A program made the translations under genes and the position numbers. From Deltaproteobacteria bacterium (GTDB lineage Bacteria; Desulfobacterota; SM23-61): 7,571 nt of DNA. Under the pieces are notes generated by a model that saw nothing but the letters and a program-made list of their open reading frames with translations, had not been told where the DNA came from and ran no database searches. The stretch covers positions 1 through 7,571 of the forward strand of contig JAPLIW010000405.1 in assembly GCA_026388915.1 (NCBI GenBank), written 5' to 3'. Within the stretch, counting starts at the first letter, position 1, and each line of letters opens with the position of its first letter. Shown here one piece after another: positions 1 to 5,694 of this stretch.

Positions 1-390
1 ACGCCTCGCCGTCAGCCGCTCCTTCAGGAACAGGCTTGCCCCCGGAGTCACCCAGAGCGGCGTGGTATAGGCCAGCACCACCGAGCGGCCGGTGGGCACG
101 AGCTGCAACCCCACGTACGACAGGATCACGAAGCCCACCATGTGGAGCAGCGTGATGCTCAGTAGCACCGGCACGTCGGCCCGGCACGGCGTGACGAGAC
201 GGCCCCGAGATATCGCGATGACGAACATCGCGACGGTGGCGATCGCCGAGCGCATAGCGGCCATCCACAGCGGGGGAAGGCTCGCCAAGATCACCTTATT
301 CACAGGCCACGTGAGGCCCCAGACGAGGACGACGACGATCAACAGGATGATGCCCTCGCGACGCGCGGCTCGATCCTCACGCCCGTTCAT
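1..390 (-). CDS. EamA/DMT-family membrane transporter, N-terminal part (3' end beyond window)
   Basis: This reading frame is open from the ATG at 388-390 to the window edge and gives 130 residues of a protein that in this family usually has about 290-300. It is an inner-membrane carrier of the drug/metabolite transporter superfamily (EamA domain), which exports or exchanges small metabolites; the substrate cannot be read from sequence. Visible family features are a hydrophobic first helix at about residues 13-31 with the VWGLTWPVNK stretch (23-32), a second helix with the LPPLWMAAMR motif (38-47), and the end of an EamA repeat with PTGRSVVLAYTTPLWV (99-114) followed by the charged LKERLTARR (122-130). 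A short GGGG lies just before the ATG, and no ATG lies upstream in frame. A good promoter at 436-464 supports this strand. It points the same way as the liv operon but is about 370 bp away, so it is probably a separate unit. Its CpG-rich codons differ visibly from the liv genes. Confidence 0.88.
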   Translation of the reverse strand, partial: MNGREDRAARREGIILLIVVVLVWGLTWPVNKVILASLPPLWMAAMRSAIATVAMFVIAISRGRLVTPCRADVPVLLSITLLHMVGFVILSYVGLQLVPTGRSVVLAYTTPLWVTPGASLFLKERLTARR

Positions 391-435
391 ACGCCCCAGT
401 ATGCCAGTGATAAGAAGTCGCTTTAGGATGAGTTG

Positions 436-464
436 AATATATGAAAGAGGGAATAGTATGTCAA
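436..464 (-). promoter_or_regulatory. Predicted sigma-70 promoter for the EamA transporter
   Basis: On the minus strand a perfect -35 box TTGACA (464-459) is followed by a 17-bp spacer and a -10 box TATATT (441-436), five of six matches to consensus. Transcription would begin near 429 and leave a leader of about 40 nt before the ATG at 390. The surrounding sequence is A+T-rich compared with the genes. This is a sequence match only. Confidence 0.7.
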
Positions 465-753
465 CGAAAAAAGAGCATTGATGATTACCGATTCAAATCA
501 AGCATGTTTGATTAAAATGTCCGGTTGTTGACTTCAGGAAGAAGCCGATACCAGAACTGGCAGTGTCCTGTAAATTAAATTTCATTTGCAGCAGCCCGAA
601 AGGTTTTCCGTTCATTCTTCCTTTGGCCGCCCAAAAAGGTAGCTCTGAAAACGCCATGGAGGATGGCAGAAGGTGCCAGCCCCGGGCTTCCGATCGTGTC
701 CGCTCCCAGGTCGGAAAGGATGTCCCCTATTATGCAATTTCCATGGATATCAA
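465..753. other. Intergenic stretch with no recognised gene
   Basis: Between the EamA promoter and the 3' end of livF I see no convincing coding sequence on either strand. A short plus-strand frame (563-832) overlaps livF's 3' end and has no family resemblance. Two sites begin with TGTCC and continue into A+T-rich sequence ending in ATTT (562-582 and 721-740). They recall the ends of insertion sequences, but no transposase remnant or matching inverted partner is visible. Confidence 0.5.
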
Positions 754-775
754 ACCTGGGTTTATAAGCCCAGGT
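754..775 (-). terminator. Stem-loop over the livF stop codon, possible weak terminator
   Basis: The arms ACCTGGG (754-760) and CCCAGGT (769-775) pair perfectly as a 7-bp stem with an 8-nt A+T-rich loop containing the livF stop codon (762-764). On the minus strand the stem is followed only by TTTGAT, not a run of T, so it is not a canonical intrinsic terminator. It may end or protect the 3' end of the liv mRNA. No better terminator is visible downstream of livF in the window. Confidence 0.35.
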
Positions 776-1472
776 AGGCTTTCTTTACCTTTTCGTCCTC
801 GAGCAGGTTTTGGGCCGGGCCTTCGAGGATGATGCGGCCGTTTTCCAGGATGTAGCCGCGGCCGGCGGTGGTGAGGCTCATGGAGGCGTTCTGTTCCACC
901 AGTAAAACTGTGGTTGAGCGGCGGTGGATCTCCTGGATGATTTCGAAGATGCGTTCCACCACCAGGGGGGCAAGACCCAGGGAAGGTTCATCCAGCATGA
1001 GAAGCTTAGGGTTGGACATGAGGCTGCGGCCGATGACCAGCATCTGCTGCTCCCCCCCGCTCAGCGTGCCGGCCATCTGGTCCCGGCGGTCTTTCAGAAT
1101 GGGAAAGAGGTCATAGGCCTGGGTGATATTTTTCTGAATTTTCTCTGGAGCCCCGCCGTGGACCCAGGCTCCCAAGATAAGATTCTTGTACACACTCATT
1201 TGAGGAAAGATCTTCCGGTCCTCGGGGGCCAGGGTAATCCCTTCCCGCACAATCTGGTGGGCGGGGAACGCATCGATCCTCCGGCCTGCAAATTCCACCG
1301 CACCCCTGCGCGGCTTCACCAGCCCGGCGATGGTCTTCAGAAGGGTGGTCTTCCCGGCGCCGTTGGCCCCCAGGACGCAGACAAATTCCCCTTCCTTGAT
1401 CTCCAGGGAAACCCCGTGCAGGATCTGGGACCGGCCGTAAAAGCTCTCAACTTTGTCTACGCGAAGCAGCAT
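762..1472 (-). CDS. livF: Branched-chain amino acid-type ABC transporter ATP-binding protein LivF
   Basis: This cytoplasmic ATPase of 236 aa is full length for LivF. With LivG it forms the nucleotide-binding pair that drives the LivHM channel. In order are Walker A GANGAGKTT (35-43), the family-typical APEDRKIFP segment after the Q-loop region (82-90), ABC signature LSGGEQQ (137-143), Walker B LLMLDEP (157-163), D-loop SLGLAP (164-169) and LVEQN (191-195). The last is the normal LivF form, in which Gln stands where many ABC ATPases have the switch His. The ATG at 1470-1472 gives the usual LivF beginning (MLLRVDKVES). It lies inside the 3' end of livG, a 26-bp overlap that suggests translational coupling. 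It is the last gene of the operon, and its stop sits in a stem-loop. Family assignment is very secure; the transported substrate is not shown by this subunit. Confidence 0.96.
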   Translation of the reverse strand: MLLRVDKVESFYGRSQILHGVSLEIKEGEFVCVLGANGAGKTTLLKTIAGLVKPRRGAVEFAGRRIDAFPAHQIVREGITLAPEDRKIFPQMSVYKNLILGAWVHGGAPEKIQKNITQAYDLFPILKDRRDQMAGTLSGGEQQMLVIGRSLMSNPKLLMLDEPSLGLAPLVVERIFEIIQEIHRRSTTVLLVEQNASMSLTTAGRGYILENGRIILEGPAQNLLEDEKVKKAYLGL

Positions 1473-2235
1473 ATCTTTCGCCCAGGTAGGACTTTATGAC
1501 TTTTTCGTTCTGGGAAACTTCGGCCGGGGAGCCTTCGGCGATCTTCTCTCCGTAGCTGAGGACTATGACCCGGTCGGAGATGTTCATGACCACGCTCATC
1601 TTGTGCTCGATCAGGCAGATGGTGGTTCCGGATTTCCGGATCCGGGTGATCAAATCGATGAGCGCGCCGATCTCCTCCATGTTAACCCCTCCCACGGGCT
1701 CATCCAGAAGGAGCAGCTCCGGGGCAGAGGCCAGGGCCAGGCCGATGGACAACTGTTTCTGGGCCCCCTGGGGAAGGGCCCCGGGGGGGATCATTTTTTG
1801 TCGGGAGAGACCGATGAATTCGGCGAGTTCATGGGCCTTTTCCAGAGCCTCTTTTTCCCTCTGCCTGGCCCCGGGGCTGCCGAGGATGCAGCTCAAGATG
1901 CTTGATTCCCGGGTGGCCCTCTGGCCGATGACGAGATTTTCCAGGACCGTGTTCCTCTCGAAGAGAGTGGTCCGCTGGAAAGTTCGGGCGATCCCCTTGC
2001 GGCATATCTGGAAGGGCTTTAGTCCGGTGATTTGATCTTCTTTGAAGGAGATCTCTCCTCCCGTGACCGGGAGGAATCCCGTGACCAGGTTGAAGGTGGT
2101 TGTTTTCCCGGAACCGTTGGGGCCGATGATGCTGAAGATCTCCCCCCGCTGAATCTCAAAATTCAGGTCCCGCACCGCCCGAAGCCCTCCGAAGTCCTTC
2201 GACACCCCCTTGGCCTGGAGCAGGACTCCGCTCAT
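1447..2235 (-). CDS. livG: Branched-chain amino acid-type ABC transporter ATP-binding protein LivG
   Basis: This 262-aa cytoplasmic ATPase is the partner of LivF. It shows Walker A GPNGSGKTT (38-46), the Q-loop in GIARTFQ (81-87), Walker B LLLLDEP (174-180) and switch His in LIEHK (208-212). The signature region reads LPQGAQKQLSIG (154-165) rather than the common LSYGQQRRLEIA. Together with VGGVNMEE after Walker B (181-188), this resembles the LPxGxQKxL / GMNxEE subgroup of HAAT ATPases, so I read it as a lineage trait rather than damage. The ATG overlaps the livM stop by 4 bp (ATGA), and a G-rich ribosome site (AAAAGGGGGG) precedes it. The 3' end overlaps livF by 26 bp. The C-terminal tail (YAASRRQS) is a little longer than is typical after YLGE. 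Assignment as the LivG subunit is very secure. Confidence 0.96.
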   Translation of the reverse strand: MSGVLLQAKGVSKDFGGLRAVRDLNFEIQRGEIFSIIGPNGSGKTTTFNLVTGFLPVTGGEISFKEDQITGLKPFQICRKGIARTFQRTTLFERNTVLENLVIGQRATRESSILSCILGSPGARQREKEALEKAHELAEFIGLSRQKMIPPGALPQGAQKQLSIGLALASAPELLLLDEPVGGVNMEEIGALIDLITRIRKSGTTICLIEHKMSVVMNISDRVIVLSYGEKIAEGSPAEVSQNEKVIKSYLGERYAASRRQS

Positions 2236-3197
2236 GAAGCCCCCCTTTTCTGGGCCCGGCGCATCCGGGCTATCCGCAGGCCTCCCACGATTCCGAAGGG
2301 CAGGAACTGGATGATCAAAATCAGCAGCAAACCGAAAAGAATCAGCCGGAACCCGGCCAGGGGCTGCAGAATTTCCCCCAGGATGGGAAGAAGAACGCCC
2401 CCGATAACCGGGCCGGCCATGGTGCCGATGCCCCCAATCATGACGTAGATGAGCATCTCGAAGCTGAGAAGGTAGTGGGCCTGTTCCGCCATCAGTGTCC
2501 CCATGTAGGCGGAAAAGAGGCCCCCCGCCAGGCCGGCGAAGAAAGTGCTGATGGTGAAGCTGAGAATCTTGCTCTGCATGGTATTGATTCCCACCGACTG
2601 GGCCAGGTCCTCATTTCCCCGGACCGCAACCAGCCGCCGGCCGGCCAGGGATTTCACCAGCCGCGAGATGGCCCCATAGGTGAGGAAGGCGAAAAAGAGC
2701 ACCAGGTAGTAGCAGGCGATCGTGGTTTCGAAGGAGATGCTTCCCCCAAAGGGCAGGGGGATCGGGTCCGGCCGGGGCAGGCCGAAAAGCCCCCGGGCCC
2801 CGCCGGTAAAATCGTCCCATCGGGCGATCACATAGTAGATGGCGATCCCCAGGCACATGGTGGTGATGGGGAAATAATGCCCCTTGGTCCGAAGCGTCGG
2901 CAGCCCGGTCAGGAATCCCATGAAGGCGGTAATCGCACAGCCCAGAGGAAGGGCCAGCCAGAAGGAGAAACCCAACTTCTGCACCAGGAGCGCCGTGGCG
3001 TAAGCGCCGATCCCGAAGAAGGTCCCGTGGGCCAGGTTGAGCTGGCCCGTGTACCCCAGGATGAGGTTGAGGGCCAGGGAGGCAATCACCCAGATTCCGC
3101 ACATCACCATGATGTGCTGGGGGTACTGTCCGGTGACGACCAGCGGGGCGGCGATTAAAAATAGGATCAAGAGGAGGTAGTATAATTTCTTATCCAT
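2232..3197 (-). CDS. livM: Branched-chain amino acid-type ABC transporter permease LivM
   Basis: This inner-membrane permease of 321 aa forms the substrate channel with LivH. Family marks are the stretch GYTGQLNLAHGTFFGIGAYA (48-67), TGGARGLFGLP (131-141), and the cytoplasmic coupling loop AVRGNEDLAQSVGIN (191-205), which contacts the ATPases. Strongly hydrophobic segments lie near residues 7-22, 31-48, 78-97, 110-126, 159-176, 211-230, 247-270 and 285-305, fitting a multi-helix permease. The tail RIARMRRAQKRGAS is basic and cytoplasmic. The ATG at 3195-3197 is preceded by GGTGG a few bases upstream. It is separated from livH by 90 bp that is almost entirely a repeat-built hairpin, which may make LivM output differ from LivH. 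It overlaps livG by 4 bp. Confidence 0.96.
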   Translation of the reverse strand: MDKKLYYLLLILFLIAAPLVVTGQYPQHIMVMCGIWVIASLALNLILGYTGQLNLAHGTFFGIGAYATALLVQKLGFSFWLALPLGCAITAFMGFLTGLPTLRTKGHYFPITTMCLGIAIYYVIARWDDFTGGARGLFGLPRPDPIPLPFGGSISFETTIACYYLVLFFAFLTYGAISRLVKSLAGRRLVAVRGNEDLAQSVGINTMQSKILSFTISTFFAGLAGGLFSAYMGTLMAEQAHYLLSFEMLIYVMIGGIGTMAGPVIGGVLLPILGEILQPLAGFRLILFGLLLILIIQFLPFGIVGGLRIARMRRAQKRGAS

Positions 3198-3211
3198 GAA
3201 ACCACCGAATG

Positions 3212-3279
3212 AGTTTCGGGTTTCAAGTTTCGAGTTTCGGGTTAAAAAACCTGAAACTTGAAACCCGAAACCCGAAACT
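3212..3279 (-). repeat. Long hairpin built of 7-bp units between livH and livM
   Basis: Two 32-nt arms (3212-3243 and 3248-3279) flank a 4-nt loop (3244-3247, AAAA on the plus strand). As minus-strand RNA the stem has 28 Watson-Crick pairs, two G-U pairs and two A-C mismatches. Each arm is made of heptamers of the kind GTTTCGG, GTTTCAA and GTTTCGA, so the element is at once a tandem repeat and a palindrome. It fills most of the 90-bp gap between the livH stop (3288) and the livM start (3197) and would be transcribed within the operon. It may act as a partial terminator or mRNA-stability element, or be a dispersed genomic repeat with no function here. On the minus strand the T run lies in the loop, not after the stem, so it is not a standard terminator. 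Confidence 0.9.
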
Positions 3280-3287
3280 GGAGTCTT

Positions 3288-4148
3288 TTAATGCGCCTTC
3301 CCGAACAAGCCCGTCGGTTTCACCGCCAGAACGAACACGAGAATCCCGAAGATGAGCGCCTCCACGTAATTCGTGGTCACATAGGTGGAGAAGAGGGTCT
3401 CCGCCAGCCCGATGAGGTATCCGCCCACCACCGCCCCGAAGAAGCTTCCCATCCCCCCGAGAATGATGATCACGAAGGCCATGCCGATGACCGGCCCACC
3501 CATGGTGGGATAGATCATGAGGATAGGAGCCACCAGGCTGGCCGCCACCGCGGCCATGGCCGTCCCCAGGCCGAAGGTGATTCCCCCCACCAGGCTCACG
3601 TTGATGCCCATAAGCTGGGCCCCTTCCCGGCTCTGGGAGGTGGCTTCGATGGCCGCCCCCCAGCGGGTCCGCTTGATGAACCAGTGAACGGCCAGGATGA
3701 GGAGGATGGTCAGTACGATCACCAGGATTCGCTGAGAGGTAATCGTGACCCCGAGAACCTGAAAAACCTGGCTGGTGGCCCGGGGGAACCGCCTGAACTG
3801 GGGCCCCCACAGGGCCTGGGCCCCATTCTCCAGGATCAGGATCAATCCCACCGCGGCGATAAAGGAGTTGATCACCGGCTGCACGTACAAGGGGCGGTAG
3901 ACGATCCGCTCCACAAACATCCCGATGAAAAAAAGAATGGCCGCGGAGAGAACCAGGGCGATCCAGTAAGGGATTCCCGCGGAGGTGATGATCAGGAAGG
4001 AAATATAGGCGCCCACCATGTAGAGGGCGCCGTGGGCGAAATTGGGAATCTCCAGGATGCCGTAGATGAGGGTCAGACCGAGGGCGACCAGGGCGTAGAT
4101 GGAGCCCAGCATGATCCCGTTGATGACGGTCTGTAAGAAGACGCCCAA
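3288..4148 (-). CDS. livH: Branched-chain amino acid-type ABC transporter permease LivH (TTG start)
   Basis: This inner-membrane permease of 286 aa is the usual LivH length. The N-terminus LQTVINGIMLGSIYALVALG (5-24) and LTLIYGILEIPNFAHGALYM (25-44) are typical of LivH, as are the coupling loop EATSQSREGAQLMGIN (168-183), the GGMGSFFGAVVGGYLIG stretch (231-247) and the end VKPTGLFGK (276-284). The start is TTG at 4146-4148: an in-frame stop lies only four codons upstream (4158-4160), and the next ATG is residue 13, which would cut into the conserved first helix. The motif AAAGG precedes the TTG by six bases. It follows livK after 146 bp of repeats and hairpins and precedes livM by 90 bp. It pairs with LivM to form the channel. 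Confidence 0.95.
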   Translation of the reverse strand: MGVFLQTVINGIMLGSIYALVALGLTLIYGILEIPNFAHGALYMVGAYISFLIITSAGIPYWIALVLSAAILFFIGMFVERIVYRPLYVQPVINSFIAAVGLILILENGAQALWGPQFRRFPRATSQVFQVLGVTITSQRILVIVLTILLILAVHWFIKRTRWGAAIEATSQSREGAQLMGINVSLVGGITFGLGTAMAAVAASLVAPILMIYPTMGGPVIGMAFVIIILGGMGSFFGAVVGGYLIGLAETLFSTYVTTNYVEALIFGILVFVLAVKPTGLFGKAH

Positions 4149-4160
4149 GATAAGCCTTTA
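4146..4160 (-). promoter_or_regulatory. livH ribosome site and TTG start with upstream in-frame stop
   Basis: Reading on the minus strand, TAA AGG CTT ATC TTG places a stop codon four codons before the TTG. The bases AAAGG serve as a modest ribosome site six bases from the start. This fixes the livH start and implies weaker initiation than at livK, which has ATG and a strong AAGGAGGGG. Confidence 0.7.
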
Positions 4161-4171
4161 ACCAAAAGAGC

Positions 4172-4203
4172 GTTGCCGGTTGCCAGTTGCCGGTTGCGGG
4201 TTA
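4172..4203 (-). repeat. Four-unit 7-bp tandem repeat upstream of livH
   Basis: On the plus strand the units are GTTGCCG (4172-4178), GTTGCCA (4179-4185), GTTGCCG (4186-4192) and GTTGCGG (4193-4199), followed by a broken GTTA. The array ends about 23 bp upstream of the livH TTG start. It shares the 7-bp period of the livH-livM hairpin but not its sequence. Confidence 0.85.
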
Positions 4204-4218
4204 ATAAAGCGATTGGCG

Positions 4219-4250
4219 AGTTTCGACCCCACGCTTGCGGGATCGAAACT
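4219..4250 (-). other. Strong 14-bp hairpin downstream of livK in the liv transcript
   Basis: On the minus strand the arms AGTTTCGATCCCGC and GTGGGGTCGAAACT pair over 14 positions around a 4-nt loop (AAGC). Twelve pairs are Watson-Crick and two are G-U. No T run follows, so a classic terminator is unlikely. A hairpin after the binding-protein gene commonly makes periplasmic binding protein more abundant than the membrane subunits by blocking 3' decay or partly stopping transcription; that role here is inference. It lies 45 bp past the livK stop. Confidence 0.75.
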
Positions 4251-4252
4251 AA

Positions 4253-4292
4253 ATCCCCCCATCTCCCGATCTCCCAATCACCTTATCTTCCT
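4253..4292. repeat. Degenerate 8-bp tandem repeat just after livK
   Basis: Five consecutive octamers begin with ATC on the plus strand: ATCCCCCC, ATCTCCCG, ATCTCCCA, ATCACCTT and ATCTTCCT. The array starts two bases after the livK-side hairpin and ends two bases from the livK stop codon (4295-4297). The middle units are clear and the outer ones degenerate, so the exact boundaries are uncertain. Confidence 0.6.
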
Positions 4293-4294
4293 TT

Positions 4295-5503
4295 CTAGTA
4301 TTCTTTCGTATACACCCAATCCGGGGCTGCGACCGGGAAGGGTTTGCTGTATTTTCCGCCCTCCACCTCGATTCCGAAGACATTCCCCTTGACGGCTCCG
4401 TTCGGGTAAATGTAATCGGTGTAGTAAGGATCGTTTTCCTTCAGGAAGGGATTTTTGTATTGCTCGTTGCTCAGCATGGCCTTCATGATTTTCTGGGGAT
4501 CCGTTGTCGTCCCCGCCACCATGACGCTGGCCACGTATCCCAGGACGTTCCCGTAGGCGATCCCGGTTTCATGAACGATGATCTTGTCCTGGCCGTATTT
4601 CTTGTGGAATTTGTCGGCCAGCTTTTTGATATTATCTCCCGGGTACATCATGAACGGGGCCGTCCCGATGCATCCGTTCAGGGCATCCATCTTGCTCACG
4701 ATCCGCTCCATTTCTTCCAGCTTTCCCCGCTCGATGATGATGAAGCCCCCCTTGAAGCCCAGCTCCCGGGCCTGTTGGATCTGCATGGCGTCGGGCTCGG
4801 AGGAAGAGCCGATCAGGATGCAGTCGGGCTGGGTGGCCAGCGCTTTGGTCAGGAGGGGATAATAATCGGTGACCTTCATGAAGTCCACGGGGATGTTGGT
4901 GGTGATGGTTCCCCCTTTCTCCTTCCAGTAATTTTCGAAGAGGCCGCTCCAGATCTTGCCGTAGTCATAGGCGTCGGGCATCATGGCGCACTTCTTCCAC
5001 CCCTTGGCCATGGCCCGGTCGGCCCAGTTCTGCACGTAGATCAGCATGGAGGGCGGTCCGCGGAAGATGAGCTTGTTTCCCGAAGTGATGCACTTCTGGT
5101 TGGTGGTATAGGCGCATACGATGAAGTTTTCCTTCTCGTTGATGGCCATCAGCCCGAAGATCCCTCCGCTGGAGGGGTTGAAAACCATCCTGGCCCCTTC
5201 CTGATGGACCAGGCGCTTGGCGTTGTTTACGGTGAGCGCGGTCTGGAACTGATCGTCCATGCTGACGATCCGCACCTTGTACTTCTTCCCGGCCACCGTC
5301 GCCCCCCCGAGGGCGTTGAAGTCCTCCGCCCCCAGCTCCAGACCCCACTTGAGGTTCTGCCCGAATTGGGCCCCTCCCCCGCTCAGGGGGCCGCTGTAAC
5401 CGATCGTAATTACGTCATCCGCCGACCGGGCGGCCTGGGTGGGGAGGAAAAAGAACAGGACTGCCAGGATGGACACGAATGTCAAAATACTCTTCTTTCT
5501 CAT
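4295..5503 (-). CDS. livK: ABC transporter periplasmic substrate-binding protein, LivK type
   Basis: This 402-aa solute receptor captures ligand in the periplasm and delivers it to LivHM. A signal peptide is clear: MRKK, a hydrophobic core (about residues 6-20) and a likely cleavage near TQA or ARSA (22-28). There is no Cys before residue 130, so it is a soluble periplasmic protein rather than a lipoprotein. The type I receptor fold (Peripla_BP_6) begins at VITIGYSGPLSGGGAQFGQN (31-50), and SSGGIFGLMAINEKE (111-125) fits the usual ligand-binding lobe. At 402 aa it is somewhat longer than E. coli LivK (369). HAAT receptors of this type can bind branched-chain amino acids, amides, urea or aromatic acids, so the ligand is open. 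The start has a strong ribosome site AAGGAGGGG, three bases from the ATG. It is first in the operon, behind a predicted promoter at 5589-5617. Confidence 0.94.
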   Translation of the reverse strand: MRKKSILTFVSILAVLFFFLPTQAARSADDVITIGYSGPLSGGGAQFGQNLKWGLELGAEDFNALGGATVAGKKYKVRIVSMDDQFQTALTVNNAKRLVHQEGARMVFNPSSGGIFGLMAINEKENFIVCAYTTNQKCITSGNKLIFRGPPSMLIYVQNWADRAMAKGWKKCAMMPDAYDYGKIWSGLFENYWKEKGGTITTNIPVDFMKVTDYYPLLTKALATQPDCILIGSSSEPDAMQIQQARELGFKGGFIIIERGKLEEMERIVSKMDALNGCIGTAPFMMYPGDNIKKLADKFHKKYGQDKIIVHETGIAYGNVLGYVASVMVAGTTTDPQKIMKAMLSNEQYKNPFLKENDPYYTDYIYPNGAVKGNVFGIEVEGGKYSKPFPVAAPDWVYTKEY

Positions 5504-5520
5504 AGGCCCCTCCTTTTAGA

Positions 5521-5535
5521 GATCCCTCAGGGATC
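5521..5535. promoter_or_regulatory. 15-bp palindrome just upstream of the livK ribosome site
   Basis: GATCCCT and AGGGATC form perfect 7-bp arms around a single base. It lies about six bases upstream of the livK ribosome site and inside the predicted leader RNA. It could be a repressor operator, or a 6-bp RNA hairpin with a 3-nt loop affecting translation. No known regulator site is recognised. Confidence 0.5.
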
Positions 5536-5588
5536 AGATTAGCGGTTCCTGAATTTCTGGCGCTGGAAAAACGGAAGGATACGAGAGG

Positions 5589-5617
5589 GTTTTAATACAC
5601 TGCGCGGGTCCTGTCAA
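5589..5617 (-). promoter_or_regulatory. Predicted sigma-70 promoter of the liv operon
   Basis: On the minus strand a perfect TTGACA (5617-5612) is followed by a 17-bp spacer and TAAAAC (5594-5589), four of six matches to the -10 consensus. Transcription would begin near 5582, giving a leader of about 80 nt before livK. The leader contains no ATG-initiated, Leu/Ile/Val-rich peptide, so attenuation of the ilv type is not suggested. Confidence 0.6.
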
Positions 5618-5645
5618 GTTCTTTCTACTGGGTGAAGATTCGTTT

Positions 5646-5674
5646 TTGACAAACCAATGAAAATCTGCAATCAT
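5646..5674 (+). promoter_or_regulatory. Predicted sigma-70 promoter of the dehydratase gene
   Basis: On the plus strand a perfect TTGACA (5646-5651) is followed by a 17-bp spacer and AATCAT (5669-5674), four of six matches to consensus, with TGC directly before it as an extended -10 element. Transcription would begin near 5681, leaving a leader of about 185 nt that contains the repeat element at 5695-5836. Its -35 box is 28 bp from that of the opposing liv promoter. Confidence 0.55.
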
Positions 5675-5694
5675 TCCCCCCAAAAAGCATTTAG

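Noticed and set aside
92..436. Plus-strand open frame (114 codons) at the left edge
   Set aside because: It is the antisense shadow of the EamA transporter, which has clear family motifs and its own promoter.
1600..1780. Degenerate ABC signature in LivG taken as a sign of an inactive ATPase
   Set aside because: Walker A, Walker B, Q-loop and switch His are intact, and LPxGxQKxL with GxNxEE matches a known-looking subgroup of HAAT ATPases.
2056..2075. Perfect 8-bp inverted repeat (TCCTCCCG / CGGGAGGA) within livG
   Set aside because: It encodes the conserved LPVTGGEI segment of the ATPase, so codon choice in a G+C-rich gene explains it well enough.
3258..4136. Plus-strand open frame (292 codons) opposite livH
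   Set aside because: It is made of His, Gly, Asp and Glu-rich low-complexity sequence, the expected reverse shadow of a membrane protein, and starts inside the hairpin repeat.
3212..4203. CRISPR array
   Set aside because: The repeats are 7-8 bp units in direct contact without spacers, and no cas gene is present.
4460..5542. Plus-strand open frame (360 codons) opposite livK
   Set aside because: It lies fully antisense to livK, has shadow-like composition and lacks any recognisable domain or ribosome site.
5504..5582. ilv-type attenuator with leader peptide before livK
   Set aside because: The predicted leader has no ATG-initiated peptide rich in Leu, Ile or Val and no terminator hairpin with a T run.
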